Positions 9,553-18,393 of a DNA stretch of 52,980 nt are shown here, in pieces. Source of the stretch: Bacteroidales bacterium (GTDB lineage: Bacteria; Bacteroidota; Bacteroidia; Bacteroidales; VadinHA17); the NCBI GenBank assembly GCA_009877105.1, contig WXFD01000001.1:1-52980 (forward strand), written 5' to 3'. The translations under genes and the position numbers were made by a program. Below the pieces are notes generated by a model, which made no database searches, was not told where the DNA came from, and saw only the letters and a list, made by a program, of their open reading frames with translations. Each line of letters starts with the position of its first letter. Within the stretch, counting starts at the first letter, position 1.

Positions 9553-10848
9553 CTAAAATCTGAGGGCATCTGCAACCACGAAAGTGCTGCCGCCGATATA
9601 AATGACATCATTTTCCGAAGCCGCATCCCTGGCAGCTTTCACTGCCGATCTCACATCGCAGTAGGAGTTCCCCTGCAGGTTCTTGCCATGAGCCTTTTCC
9701 ATTAGTTTTTTTTCATCCATGGCCCTGGGAACGGAAGCCTTTGTAAAATAATATTCCGCCTCTGCCGGAAACAGAGATAACACAGAATCGAGATCCTTTT
9801 CGTTCACGAAACCAAGTACAAACCGCAGCTTTGATCGTGGTATTCTTTTTATCTGATTCAGATTATATTTCAGGCCTTCCAGATTGTGACCCGTATCACA
9901 TATTATCAAAGGCCTATTGCCAATTTTCTGCCATCTTCCTCTTAATGAGGTATTTCTCACAACATTCCGGATGCCCCTTATTATATTGATATCAGTAATA
10001 TTGAATTTTTTTCCAAGCAGGCTGCAGGCCTGATAAACCCCCTGAATATTTGCAGCCTGATAATCACCAGTCAGCGGTGTTTCTCCCGTAAGTTCAATGT
10101 TCCCGGTCCGGTCAGTTATCCGGTACTTGCGTCTACCATGTGAACTGGAGTATTCTTCAAGATGGCATTCTAATAATGCATCTGCAAAATAAATTTCGGA
10201 ATTCTCTTCTACGGCTTTTTTTATGAAGATTTCCTTCACTCCTGTATCTGTTTCTGATATAACAACAGGCACACCCTTTTTGATTATTCCTGCTTTTTCA
10301 TAAGCGATTTTCTCTAGACTGTCACCAAGAAGATCCATATGATCATGACCAATATTTGTTATTACTGAAAGCACAGGGTTTATTATGTTTGTCGAATCGA
10401 GCCTTCCTCCCAGTCCGACTTCTATTACGGCAACATCAACCCTTTCAGTGGCAAAATAATCAAAGGCCAGGGCCACAGTCATTTCAAAAAATGACGGTTT
10501 AAGGCTGTTTATGAAATCTGAATGATCGCCGATAAACCTGGTTACATAACCTTTTGGAATCATTTTCCCGTCAATCCTTATTCTTTCCCGGAAATCCGTC
10601 AGATGCGGCGAAGTATACAGGCCTGTCCTGTAACCTGCATCCATCAGGACAGAAGCGATCATGTGGGATACCGAACCCTTGCCATTTGTACCCCCGATAT
10701 GGATCGCCGGATATTTCCTGTGAGGATGTCCCAGGTATTCATCAAATGCGATTGTATTTTTCAGATCATTTTTGTAGGCAGCTTTTCCTATCCTGTGATA
10801 AGCAGGCAGCTGGCTGAAAAGGAATTCAATGGTTTTTTCGTAATTCAT
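9553..10848 (-). CDS. folC: Bifunctional folylpolyglutamate / dihydrofolate synthase
   Basis: This 431-residue cytoplasmic ATP-dependent ligase adds glutamate to dihydropteroate or tetrahydrofolate. The Mur-ligase-type P-loop GGTNGKGS is at residues 52-59, followed by TGLYTSPHL (substrate omega-loop), EVGLGGRLDSTNI and NIGHDHMDLLG. The C-terminal domain carries CDTGHNLEG. The length matches FolC (about 420-440). The gene stands alone between the 5'-nucleotidase and PhoH genes, with no folate-pathway partner in the window. Confidence 0.95.
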   Translation of the reverse strand: MNYEKTIEFLFSQLPAYHRIGKAAYKNDLKNTIAFDEYLGHPHRKYPAIHIGGTNGKGSVSHMIASVLMDAGYRTGLYTSPHLTDFRERIRIDGKMIPKGYVTRFIGDHSDFINSLKPSFFEMTVALAFDYFATERVDVAVIEVGLGGRLDSTNIINPVLSVITNIGHDHMDLLGDSLEKIAYEKAGIIKKGVPVVISETDTGVKEIFIKKAVEENSEIYFADALLECHLEEYSSSHGRRKYRITDRTGNIELTGETPLTGDYQAANIQGVYQACSLLGKKFNITDINIIRGIRNVVRNTSLRGRWQKIGNRPLIICDTGHNLEGLKYNLNQIKRIPRSKLRFVLGFVNEKDLDSVLSLFPAEAEYYFTKASVPRAMDEKKLMEKAHGKNLQGNSYCDVRSAVKAARDAASENDVIYIGGSTFVVADALRF

Positions 10849-10989
10849 TGATGGCCATGCCTCTATTAATTATACTTATAAGAATCTTTTACCTGGTTGC
10901 TTTTCATCAGTTGAGTCAATCCTGATCTCTGCAACCTGATACAAATTAACATACTTTCAAAACACCCTTCACAGTGTACTATATTTTTT

Positions 10990-10998
10990 TAATTTTGC
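10990..10998 (+). promoter_or_regulatory. Putative -7 box for the PhoH gene and downstream run
   Basis: TAATTTTGC matches the TAnnTTTG consensus. It predicts a leader of about 50 bases before the ATG at 11053, longer than for other genes in the window. Confidence 0.45.
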
Positions 10999-11052
10999 AC
11001 GTCGGGTGCCGGTTTTAATATCACTACCAGCAATTAGTTGATTACAAACTAT

Positions 11053-12393
11053 ATGGCAATAATGAAAAAGCTTAATAAGAAAATATTTATACTTGATACA
11101 AATGTTCTTCTCCACGATTACAAATGCATTTACAATTTTGAGGAGAATGATGTGATAATACCGATTGTTGTTCTCGAGGAACTTGACAAGTTCAAGCGTG
11201 GCAACGATCTTATTAACTTTCATGCCAGGGAGTTTACGAGGGAACTTGACAAGCTGTCGGGGGATATGCTTCTTACTGCCAACATATCTCTCGGGGAGAA
11301 TCTGGGGAATCTGCATATTGAAACCGGAAAGGATTTTTCTGAAAAGGTGAGTGAATCATTCCCTGAAAGAAATCCTGATCACCGGATCCTGGCAATAGCC
11401 GAGTATGTATGCAATTCGAACAAAGACAAGACAGTGGTTCTGATAACCAAGGACATAAATCTGAGGATGAAGGCTAAATCCCTTGGAATAATGGCCCAGG
11501 ATTATCAGAACGACAAAGTCGCCAACATAGATGATCTCTACAAGGGCATACAGGTTCTTGAGGGAGTTGATCACGGTCTTATAAACAAGCTTTATGAGAT
11601 TCCGGAAGGCATAAGCGCATCGGAGTTTAATTTTGATCCGAATCTGAAAGGGCATCAGTTTTATATAATGAAAAATAACGGCGCAAGTGCGCTTGCTCAT
11701 TATTGTCCTTCCACCAGGATGCTTAACAGGGTGATCAAACAGACCACCTATGGAATTGATCCAAGAAATGCAGAACAGACTTTCGCACTTGACGCCCTGT
11801 CAAATCCTGATATTCAACTGGTATCCCTGACAGGCAAGGCCGGTACTGGTAAGACCCTTCTTGCCCTGGCATCTGCTCTTCAGCAACACAAGAGATACAA
11901 GCAGATCTTTCTGGCGCGCCCTGTTGTTCCCCTGGCAAACCGTGATCTGGGTTTCCTGCCCGGTGACATAAAGGAAAAAATGGAACCCTACATGCAGCCG
12001 TTATATGACAACCTGACTGTGATCAAGCACAAGTTCAGTCATCAGAGCCCTGAATTCCTCAGGATTAACGACATGATGAAGGAAGAAAAACTTGTGATAA
12101 CTCCGCTTGCCTATATCAGGGGGAGAAGTTTATCGAGCATATTCTTTATAGTGGATGAAGCACAGAATCTGACACCGCACGAAGTAAAGACAATAATAAC
12201 CAGAGCCGGGGAAGGCACGAAAATGGTGTTCACGGGAGACATTGAGCAGATCGATTCACCTTATCTCGATACGGCTTCAAATGGTCTCAGCTATCTTTCT
12301 GACAAAATGAAAGACCAGGAAATATTTGCTCATGTGAATCTTGTTAAAGGTGAGCGCAGTTATCTTGCTGAACTTGCAAGCAGATTATTGTGA
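11053..12393 (+). CDS. PhoH-family ATPase with N-terminal PIN domain
   Basis: I start the protein at the ATG at 11053 (446 residues). An upstream TTG at 11038 and another ATG at 11062 are also in frame. The first about 130 residues are a PIN ribonuclease domain with FILDTNVLLHD and the acidic VVLEELDKFK. The C-terminal PhoH/RecA-like domain has Walker A GKAGTGKT (about residue 260), FLARPVVPL, and Walker B FIVDEAQN (about 364), then VFTGDIEQID. PIN-PhoH (PhoH2-type) proteins have been described as ATP-dependent RNA helicases/ribonucleases in actinobacteria. The role in Bacteroidota is open. It is the first gene of a plus-strand series; 49 bp separate it from the DUF1080 gene. Confidence 0.9.
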   Translation: MAIMKKLNKKIFILDTNVLLHDYKCIYNFEENDVIIPIVVLEELDKFKRGNDLINFHAREFTRELDKLSGDMLLTANISLGENLGNLHIETGKDFSEKVSESFPERNPDHRILAIAEYVCNSNKDKTVVLITKDINLRMKAKSLGIMAQDYQNDKVANIDDLYKGIQVLEGVDHGLINKLYEIPEGISASEFNFDPNLKGHQFYIMKNNGASALAHYCPSTRMLNRVIKQTTYGIDPRNAEQTFALDALSNPDIQLVSLTGKAGTGKTLLALASALQQHKRYKQIFLARPVVPLANRDLGFLPGDIKEKMEPYMQPLYDNLTVIKHKFSHQSPEFLRINDMMKEEKLVITPLAYIRGRSLSSIFFIVDEAQNLTPHEVKTIITRAGEGTKMVFTGDIEQIDSPYLDTASNGLSYLSDKMKDQEIFAHVNLVKGERSYLAELASRLL

Positions 12394-12442
12394 TCTTCAC
12401 ATGATTCTCAATCATCATCTCCAAGAAACCCAATCAGAAATT

Positions 12443-13147
12443 ATGAGAAACAAAACACTGATTTTCACTGCGTCTGTATTAATGCTGATTACCGCATCAT
12501 TAAATGAAAGTCCTGCACAGACAAGGCAAAAAAACCCGGGAAGCCGGGATTCCGGGAGGGATCCAAATGTTGAAAATGTCCGGCTTTTCAATGGAAAAGA
12601 CCTGTCAGGCTGGATATTTTATCTCAAGGACAAATCGGTGAATCCCGCTGAGGTTTTTATGGTGAGGGATGGCGTGATACATATAACCGGCTCGCCGTTT
12701 GGATACATGCGGACCAGGGACACATATTCGGATTACAGGCTGCGCCTGGAATGGAGATGGCCGGCGGAGGCCACCAACAGCGGTGTTTTCATACATTCCC
12801 AGCTCCCCGACACAATATGGATTAAAACAATTGAATGTCAGCTTGCCGCCGGTAACGCGGGTGATCTTCTGTGCATGAACGGAACGGACATGAACGAACA
12901 CAGGGATAAATCATCAATAATCGTAAAGAAAATGCATCCGAGTTCTGAAAAACCGGTGGGAGAATGGAACACCATGGAAGTTATATGCAAATCAAACACG
13001 ATTGAGGTCATAATTAACGGGGTTCTTCAAAACAAAGGAACCGGATTAAACGTGAGCAGCGGGCATATCTGTCTGCAAAGTGAAGGAAAGGATATTCAGT
13101 TCAGGAACGTCGTTCTTACCAGGGAAAAGAAAACTACCCGCAGATAA
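12443..13147 (+). CDS. Secreted DUF1080 (3-keto-disaccharide hydrolase-like) protein
   Basis: I choose the ATG at 12443 (234 residues) because it opens a clean signal peptide (MRNKTLIFTASVLMLITA) ending near the PAQT segment. The longer frame from 12341 would overlap PhoH. The mature protein is one DUF1080 beta-sandwich: VRLFNGKDLSGW, then YSDYRLRLEWRW, NSGVFIHSQ, the IECQL segment, GEWNTMEV and IQFRNV. Some family members hydrolyse 3-keto-glycosides, and others are carbohydrate-binding. Its location in a run of RNA-modification and lipid genes is unexpected and gives no functional hint. It is followed by mtaB after 16 bp. Confidence 0.85.
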   Translation: MRNKTLIFTASVLMLITASLNESPAQTRQKNPGSRDSGRDPNVENVRLFNGKDLSGWIFYLKDKSVNPAEVFMVRDGVIHITGSPFGYMRTRDTYSDYRLRLEWRWPAEATNSGVFIHSQLPDTIWIKTIECQLAAGNAGDLLCMNGTDMNEHRDKSSIIVKKMHPSSEKPVGEWNTMEVICKSNTIEVIINGVLQNKGTGLNVSSGHICLQSEGKDIQFRNVVLTREKKTTRR

Positions 13148-13163
13148 AACGGGAAATTTTATA

Positions 13164-14498
13164 ATGAAACCAGGAGGTCCAGTCAGCAGCAGTGAAATGA
13201 ATGCCAGGAAAAAAGTAGCTTTTTACACTCTTGGATGCAAGCTGAATTTTGCTGAAACCTCAACCATGTCCAGAACATTTCCTGAAGATCAGTTTGAAAG
13301 GGTTTCCCCGGAAACAGGCGCCGACATTTATGTTATAAACACCTGCACCGTTACAGATGCTGCCGACAGGAAGTGCAGGCAGTCGATCAGGAAATTCATT
13401 AATCGTTCCCCGAATGCACTAATTGTTGTTGCCGGATGTTATGCACAGCTCCGCCCCGAAGCCGTTTCAGCAATTCCCGGGGTTGATCTGGTACTTGGAA
13501 ACAACGAGAAGTTTGATGTTGTAAAATATCTTGAATCCAGGGCCGGGGAAAAGAAAGCTGTGATACATTCATGCAGCACTCTGCCTTCTGACCGTTTTAA
13601 TTCATCCTTTTCAATGGGTGACCGGACCCGTGCTTTCCTCAAAGTGCAGGACGGTTGTGATTACAACTGTTCATACTGCACAATCCCCCTTGCAAGGGGA
13701 CACAGCAGGAATGAATCAATAGACGTTCTGGTCCGTGAAGCTGAAATAATTGCAGACAGCGGCACACGAGAGATCATACTTACCGGCGTCAATACGGGAG
13801 ACTTTGGAAAATCGACGGGAGAATCATTAGAACAGCTTCTTGGTGAACTTGTTAAAATACCCGGCATCGAAAGGATAAGATTATCTTCAATCGAGCCCAA
13901 TCTGATTACCAAAAAACTTATCCGGATGGCAGCAATCGAGGATAAGGTGCTTCCTCATTTTCATATTCCGCTGCAGAGTGGTTCAGACAATGTTCTGAAG
14001 CTGATGAGAAGAAGATACAACAGGGGTCTTTTCTCTTCAAAAGTTTTGGAAATCAGGGAAGCTATTCCGCTTGCTGGAATCGGGGCCGACGTAATAGTAG
14101 GATTTCCCGGGGAAACCGATGAAGATTTCGCGGAAACCTTCAGATTCATTGAAGATCTTCCTTTATCATATCTTCATGTTTTCAACTTCTCTGAACGACC
14201 AGGCACACCTGCCAGTGAGATGCAGGGGAAAGTACCATTTGCGGAAAGGGAGCAACGCAGCAAAAAGCTCCTGGCCCTGTCGGTTATCAAGCATGTTGAA
14301 TTTGCACGTCTAAATGTCGGCAGCACATCCCGGGTTTTGTTCGAAGACAGCAGTAAAAACGGAATGACAGGTGGTTTCACAGAGAACTATCTGAGGGTGG
14401 AACATCCCTGGTCTGAAGGTCTCTCAGGAACCATACGTTCCGTCAGAATTACAGGATCTGATGATAAGGGCAATCTGAAAATTGAATTAACAGGCTGA
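13164..14498 (+). CDS. mtaB: tRNA t6A37 methylthiotransferase MtaB
   Basis: This radical-SAM enzyme converts t6A to ms2t6A at position 37 of ANN-decoding tRNAs. Start choice: ATG at 13164 (444 residues) is preferred over the GTG at 13080 that overlaps the DUF1080 gene. The ATG at 13197 (MNARKKVAFYTLG) is also possible, with an AGGAGG-like string 19 bp before it. The N-terminal methylthiotransferase domain holds three cluster cysteines in TLGCKLNF, INTCTVTD and VAGCYAQL. The radical-SAM CDYNCSYC motif is at about residue 165. A TRAM-like tail follows (about 380-444). MtaB is distinguished from MiaB by the short N terminus and the CKLNFAET sequence. suhB-like follows after 4 bp. Confidence 0.93.
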   Translation: MKPGGPVSSSEMNARKKVAFYTLGCKLNFAETSTMSRTFPEDQFERVSPETGADIYVINTCTVTDAADRKCRQSIRKFINRSPNALIVVAGCYAQLRPEAVSAIPGVDLVLGNNEKFDVVKYLESRAGEKKAVIHSCSTLPSDRFNSSFSMGDRTRAFLKVQDGCDYNCSYCTIPLARGHSRNESIDVLVREAEIIADSGTREIILTGVNTGDFGKSTGESLEQLLGELVKIPGIERIRLSSIEPNLITKKLIRMAAIEDKVLPHFHIPLQSGSDNVLKLMRRRYNRGLFSSKVLEIREAIPLAGIGADVIVGFPGETDEDFAETFRFIEDLPLSYLHVFNFSERPGTPASEMQGKVPFAEREQRSKKLLALSVIKHVEFARLNVGSTSRVLFEDSSKNGMTGGFTENYLRVEHPWSEGLSGTIRSVRITGSDDKGNLKIELTG

Positions 14499-14502
14499 AT
14501 AT

Positions 14503-15300
14503 ATGGATCTGGAACAATTATGCAAAAGAATGGAAGTGGCTGCAAGGGAAGCCGGTGAATTCATTTCAGGGGAAGCCGAAGCATTCAGTATCGGCAAGGC
14601 TGAAAGCAAGGGATTGAATAATTTCGTTACTCATGTGGACCGGGAGTCGGAGCAGATGCTTGTAAACAGCCTTGGCAAATTGCTGCCCGAGGCAGGATTC
14701 ATAGCTGAAGAAGGCACCACCGATAAAAGGGGAAGCAGGTTTAACTGGGTTATTGATCCACTTGATGGCACCACAAATTTTCTGCACAACGTCAGACCCT
14801 ATGCCGTCAGTATTGCACTGAGAGAGTATGATGAGACAATTGCCGGAGTAGTTCATGAAGCCGGTGGTTCCGAAACCTTTACCGCCTGGAAGAATGGAGG
14901 TGCATGGCTTAACGGGAAAAGGATCAGTGTATCGGCGACAAAAAAGCTGTCAGATTCACTTGTTGCGACTGGTTTTCCATACAATCTGTTCGACAGGCTC
15001 GACCCGTATATGGAATTGCTGTCCCACCTGGTCACATGTACTCACGGGGTAAGAAGGCTGGGATCTGCATCAATTGATCTTGCCTATGTCGCCTGTGGCA
15101 GATTTGATGTCTTCTTCGAGTATGACCTGAAATTGTGGGATATTGCTGCCGGCATGCTGATAGTGCGCGAGGCTGGCGGCGTTTTCAGCGATTTCTCGGG
15201 CAACATGAAAAACCTCTCGGGAGATGAAACTGTTGCCTCAAACAGGCATCTGTTTCCGGAAACAATTGAAATAATAAGAAAATTTATGAAATCTGGATGA
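14503..15300 (+). CDS. Inositol monophosphatase family phosphatase
   Basis: This 265-residue Mg-dependent sugar-phosphate phosphatase has the family motifs: the metal-binding EEGTTDKRG (about 69-77), VIDPLDGTTNF (about 84-94), and LWDIAAGMLIVREAGG (about 211-226). SuhB/IMPase members dephosphorylate inositol-1-phosphate or related sugar phosphates, and E. coli SuhB also acts in rRNA antitermination. Substrate cannot be assigned from sequence alone. It lies 4 bp after mtaB and 12 bp before the acyltransferase gene, so it is almost certainly cotranscribed. Confidence 0.92.
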   Translation: MDLEQLCKRMEVAAREAGEFISGEAEAFSIGKAESKGLNNFVTHVDRESEQMLVNSLGKLLPEAGFIAEEGTTDKRGSRFNWVIDPLDGTTNFLHNVRPYAVSIALREYDETIAGVVHEAGGSETFTAWKNGGAWLNGKRISVSATKKLSDSLVATGFPYNLFDRLDPYMELLSHLVTCTHGVRRLGSASIDLAYVACGRFDVFFEYDLKLWDIAAGMLIVREAGGVFSDFSGNMKNLSGDETVASNRHLFPETIEIIRKFMKSG

Positions 15301-15312
15301 TACATTCCGATA

Positions 15313-16197
15313 ATGGGGAAATTAGGTTTCTATATATTTTACGGTGTCAACTGGCTTATAACACTTTTGCCCCTCAGGATCCTGTATGTTTTTTCGGATG
15401 TGTTGTTTCTTCTATTTTACTACTTTCCCACCTACCGCAAGAAGGTTGTTCTGTCAAATCTTGAGAACTCTTTTCCTGATAAGTCACCTGCGGAACGGAG
15501 AAAAATCGGCAGGAAGTTTTACAGGCATCTGGCAGATCTTTTTGTTGAGACTTTGAAGCTTACTCATCTTGGGAACCGGGAACTGAAAAAAAGATTCACC
15601 ATAACCAATCCCGAACTGCTTAAACGTCTGTATGATTCGGACCATGATCTGGTTGTTGTACACAGCCATTTCAATAACTGGGAATGGCTTGTAAGTCTGC
15701 CGCTGTATACCGAATACAGGATTGTGTGTATCTACAAACCCCTCCAGAACAGGAACTTCAATAATTTCCTCAATGAGCTGCGTTCGCGCAATAATGTGAA
15801 ACTAACGCCCATGAAACATGTTGTCAGGGAGGTCGTGGAAAACAGGGAGAAAAAGATTCGTACCATTTACGGATTTATTGCAGATCAGACGCCTGCAAAA
15901 CCCGATATAAGGTACTATACAACTTTTCTCAACCAGGAAACACCGGTTTATCTTGGAATCGAAAAGATTGCGGAACGATACAACATGCCGGTGGTTTTCT
16001 TTAACGTTCAGAAAGTAAAAAGAGGCTGCTACAGCCTTACAGTGGAGTTGCTCTTTGAAAAGACTGCCGGCCTGAGGGAATATACGGTTACCGAGGCTCA
16101 TGTCAGAAGGCTTGAAGAGCTGATCAGGCAGAATCCGGAATACTGGCTTTGGACCCATCGCAGATGGAAGTATAAAAGACAGGAAGAACATGATTAA
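15313..16197 (+). CDS. LpxL/HtrB-type lysophospholipid (lipid A) acyltransferase
   Basis: This 294-residue inner-membrane enzyme has an N-terminal hydrophobic anchor (about 5-38). Its acyltransferase active site reads HSHFNNWEW, giving the H(x)4E pair His119/Glu124. Later it has FIADQTPAK and the C-terminal YWLWTHRRWK, typical of the family (PF03279). Such enzymes add secondary acyl chains to lipid A on the cytoplasmic face. Bacteroidota often have a single LpxL-like enzyme making penta-acyl lipid A, which would fit, but ornithine or other lipids are possible acceptors. Its stop overlaps the next gene's start by 8 bp, implying translational coupling with the glycosyltransferase. Confidence 0.92.
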   Translation: MGKLGFYIFYGVNWLITLLPLRILYVFSDVLFLLFYYFPTYRKKVVLSNLENSFPDKSPAERRKIGRKFYRHLADLFVETLKLTHLGNRELKKRFTITNPELLKRLYDSDHDLVVVHSHFNNWEWLVSLPLYTEYRIVCIYKPLQNRNFNNFLNELRSRNNVKLTPMKHVVREVVENREKKIRTIYGFIADQTPAKPDIRYYTTFLNQETPVYLGIEKIAERYNMPVVFFNVQKVKRGCYSLTVELLFEKTAGLREYTVTEAHVRRLEELIRQNPEYWLWTHRRWKYKRQEEHD

Positions 16198-17209
16198 AAC
16201 CGCAGTTGTAATATTAAACTGGAACGGTGTCAGATGGCTGGAAAGATTCCTCAGGCAAACCATCAGTATGACTGCAGACAATGAAACTGCCGTATATGTT
16301 GTTGACAACGGATCCACTGATGGTTCAGTGGACTGGATAACAACAAATTCCGTGGATTCCGGAATCATCCGGCTGGACCGGAACTATGGTTTTGCCGGCG
16401 GATACAACCTTGCATTGGCCCAGATAAAGGCCAGGTATTATGTACTGCTTAATTCAGATATTGAGGTAACCGAAAACTGGCTGCCCCCCCTGGTTAGCTA
16501 TATGGACAATAATCCTGATGTTGCCGCATGCCAGCCCAAGATAAAATCATACCATGAACGGGGAAAGTTCGAATATGCCGGTGCAGCAGGAGGATTCATC
16601 GACAAGTACGGATACACGTTCTGCCGGGGAAGAATTTTCAACAGTACAGAAGCCGATGAAGGTCAATATGACGATTTCACTGACATCTTCTGGTCGAGCG
16701 GCGCCTGCATGGTGGTGCGGGCAGATTACTGGGAAAAATGCGGAGGCTTTGACGATGCATTCTTCGCACACATGGAAGAGGTAGATTTATGCTGGAGGTT
16801 CCAGAGAGCCGGGTTCCGAGTGTCGTACGTTCCCGTATCCGTGGTATATCATGTGGGCGGAGGTGTCCTGCCATATGATTCTGAGTTAAAGATCCGACTC
16901 AATTTCAGGAATAACCTATATATGCTGTATAAGAACCTGCCTGACAGGAAACTAATTACTACAATTTTTACAAGGTTGCTTCTGGACGGTTTTGCAGGTG
17001 CTTCATATCTTTTACAGGGGAAGTTCAGAAATTTCAAGGCAGTTGTTGCAGCCCACCGGGAGTTCTATCTGAATATGGGAAAGCTGAGAGTAAAAAGGGA
17101 ACTTATTAAAAAGGAAGGAGAAGGTGGAAGCATTAAAACCATTATGAACAGGAGCATTATCATCCTTTATTACCTGAGGAAGAAAAAGAAATACAAGGAT
17201 TTTTTTTAA
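16190..17209 (+). CDS. Family 2 glycosyltransferase (rhamnosyltransferase-like)
   Basis: This 339-residue protein has a GT-A fold with VVILNWNG at the start, VVDNGSTDGS, the DXD-type motif LLNSDIEV (about residue 89) and the catalytic HMEEVDLCWR region. A C-terminal amphipathic or membrane-proximal segment (about 245-275) is followed by a lysine-rich tail. It resembles WbbL-type rhamnosyltransferases that extend polyprenol-linked or lipid-linked glycans. The sugar donor is not known. It begins inside the acyltransferase gene (ATG at 16190) and ends 6 bp before the phosphoesterase gene. Confidence 0.92.
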   Translation: MIKTAVVILNWNGVRWLERFLRQTISMTADNETAVYVVDNGSTDGSVDWITTNSVDSGIIRLDRNYGFAGGYNLALAQIKARYYVLLNSDIEVTENWLPPLVSYMDNNPDVAACQPKIKSYHERGKFEYAGAAGGFIDKYGYTFCRGRIFNSTEADEGQYDDFTDIFWSSGACMVVRADYWEKCGGFDDAFFAHMEEVDLCWRFQRAGFRVSYVPVSVVYHVGGGVLPYDSELKIRLNFRNNLYMLYKNLPDRKLITTIFTRLLLDGFAGASYLLQGKFRNFKAVVAAHREFYLNMGKLRVKRELIKKEGEGGSIKTIMNRSIIILYYLRKKKKYKDFF

Positions 17210-17215
17210 CTGATT

Positions 17216-18385
17216 ATGAAACTGAATAAAATGGCCATGTTCTTTGCTGTTGTTTTCATAATATACTTCACAGGGAACCTGTATATCTGCCTGAAGGGGT
17301 ATAACTCTGTCGGACTGTTCAGAAGCCACGGGGCAGTATATTTTATTTCCTTCACTTTGCTGGCATTTACCTTCATTGCAGCCAAAATAATTGAATCTCG
17401 TCATTCTTCCGTTTTTTCCGACATACTTAACATTGCAGGTGGTTTCTGGATGGCATTTCTGCTCTATGGTTTCATCTTCCTGTTCCTGTCTGACGTAATA
17501 TCACTTCTGCTGAGATTAACTGGCGGACTGAATGACGGGAATATTCAGTCATTCAAAAAGTGGTCTTTCCTGACGACTCTTGCACTTTCATCTGTTCTTA
17601 TCCTGGGAGGATTCCTGAATGCCCTGTCTCCTGTGGTAAAGACCTACCAGATCGATATAAACAAATTTGCCGGAGATATAAGGGAAGTCAGGATTGCTGC
17701 CATATCCGATATTCACCTGGGCAGTATCATAAGAAAAAGAAGTACCCGGAAGCTTTCTGAGATGCTGGAAGCTGTCAGACCCGATCTTGTGTTGCTTCTT
17801 GGAGACATCGTTGACGGAGAAATGGGTCCGGTTCTCAGGGATGATCTCCTGGGTTATTTTAAATGCCCTGACTGCCGCTACGGACTGTACGCAATTACAG
17901 GAAACCATGAATATATTGGCGGAGCGCACAGGACCATTCCATATATTGAAAACAAGGGAATAAGGATCCTGAAGGATGAGGTAGTTACTCTTCCCGGAGG
18001 AATCCAGCTGGTTGGCCGGCTCGACAGGGATTCAAAGCGTATTTCAGGCGTCGACCGCATGGCCCTGAAAGAACTTATGAACAATGTTGACACAACAAAG
18101 CCTGTAATCCTGCTCGACCATCAGCCATTCAACCTGGCTGAAGCAGCCGGCAACGGTGTGGATCTCCAGCTTTCGGGGCATACCCATAATGGCCAGATGT
18201 GGCCCTTAAACCTTCTGACAAGGAGGATCTACGAACTCAGTTACGGCTATCTTAAAAAAAATGATACTCACTACATAGTTTCATCAGGTTTTGGAATCTG
18301 GGGACCAAGAGTCAGAATAGGAAGCAGGTCGGAAATTCTGCTCGTCAGAATCAGATTCACAGGTTTGGATCCCGCGCATTCCTGA
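17216..18385 (+). CDS. Membrane-anchored calcineurin-like metallophosphoesterase
   Basis: This 389-residue protein has four predicted membrane helices in its first 140 residues, then a complete metallophosphoesterase domain: ISDIHLGS (about 164), LLGDIVDGE, ITGNHEYIGG (about 229), LLDHQPF and LSGHTHNGQMWP (about 320). This is the YkuE/YaeI type. Placement directly after an LpxL-type acyltransferase and a glycosyltransferase suggests a lipid-linked phosphate or pyrophosphate substrate, as in UDP-diacylglucosamine hydrolases, but that is inference. The gene converges on murF with 8 bp between stops. Confidence 0.88.
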   Translation: MKLNKMAMFFAVVFIIYFTGNLYICLKGYNSVGLFRSHGAVYFISFTLLAFTFIAAKIIESRHSSVFSDILNIAGGFWMAFLLYGFIFLFLSDVISLLLRLTGGLNDGNIQSFKKWSFLTTLALSSVLILGGFLNALSPVVKTYQIDINKFAGDIREVRIAAISDIHLGSIIRKRSTRKLSEMLEAVRPDLVLLLGDIVDGEMGPVLRDDLLGYFKCPDCRYGLYAITGNHEYIGGAHRTIPYIENKGIRILKDEVVTLPGGIQLVGRLDRDSKRISGVDRMALKELMNNVDTTKPVILLDHQPFNLAEAAGNGVDLQLSGHTHNGQMWPLNLLTRRIYELSYGYLKKNDTHYIVSSGFGIWGPRVRIGSRSEILLVRIRFTGLDPAHS

Positions 18386-18393
18386 TTCTGTAT

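Noticed and set aside
12341..12442. Longer start for the DUF1080 protein
   Set aside because: Would overlap PhoH and place residues before a clean signal peptide.
13080..13163. Longer start for MtaB
   Set aside because: GTG start overlaps the DUF1080 gene; the conserved start of the enzyme begins later.
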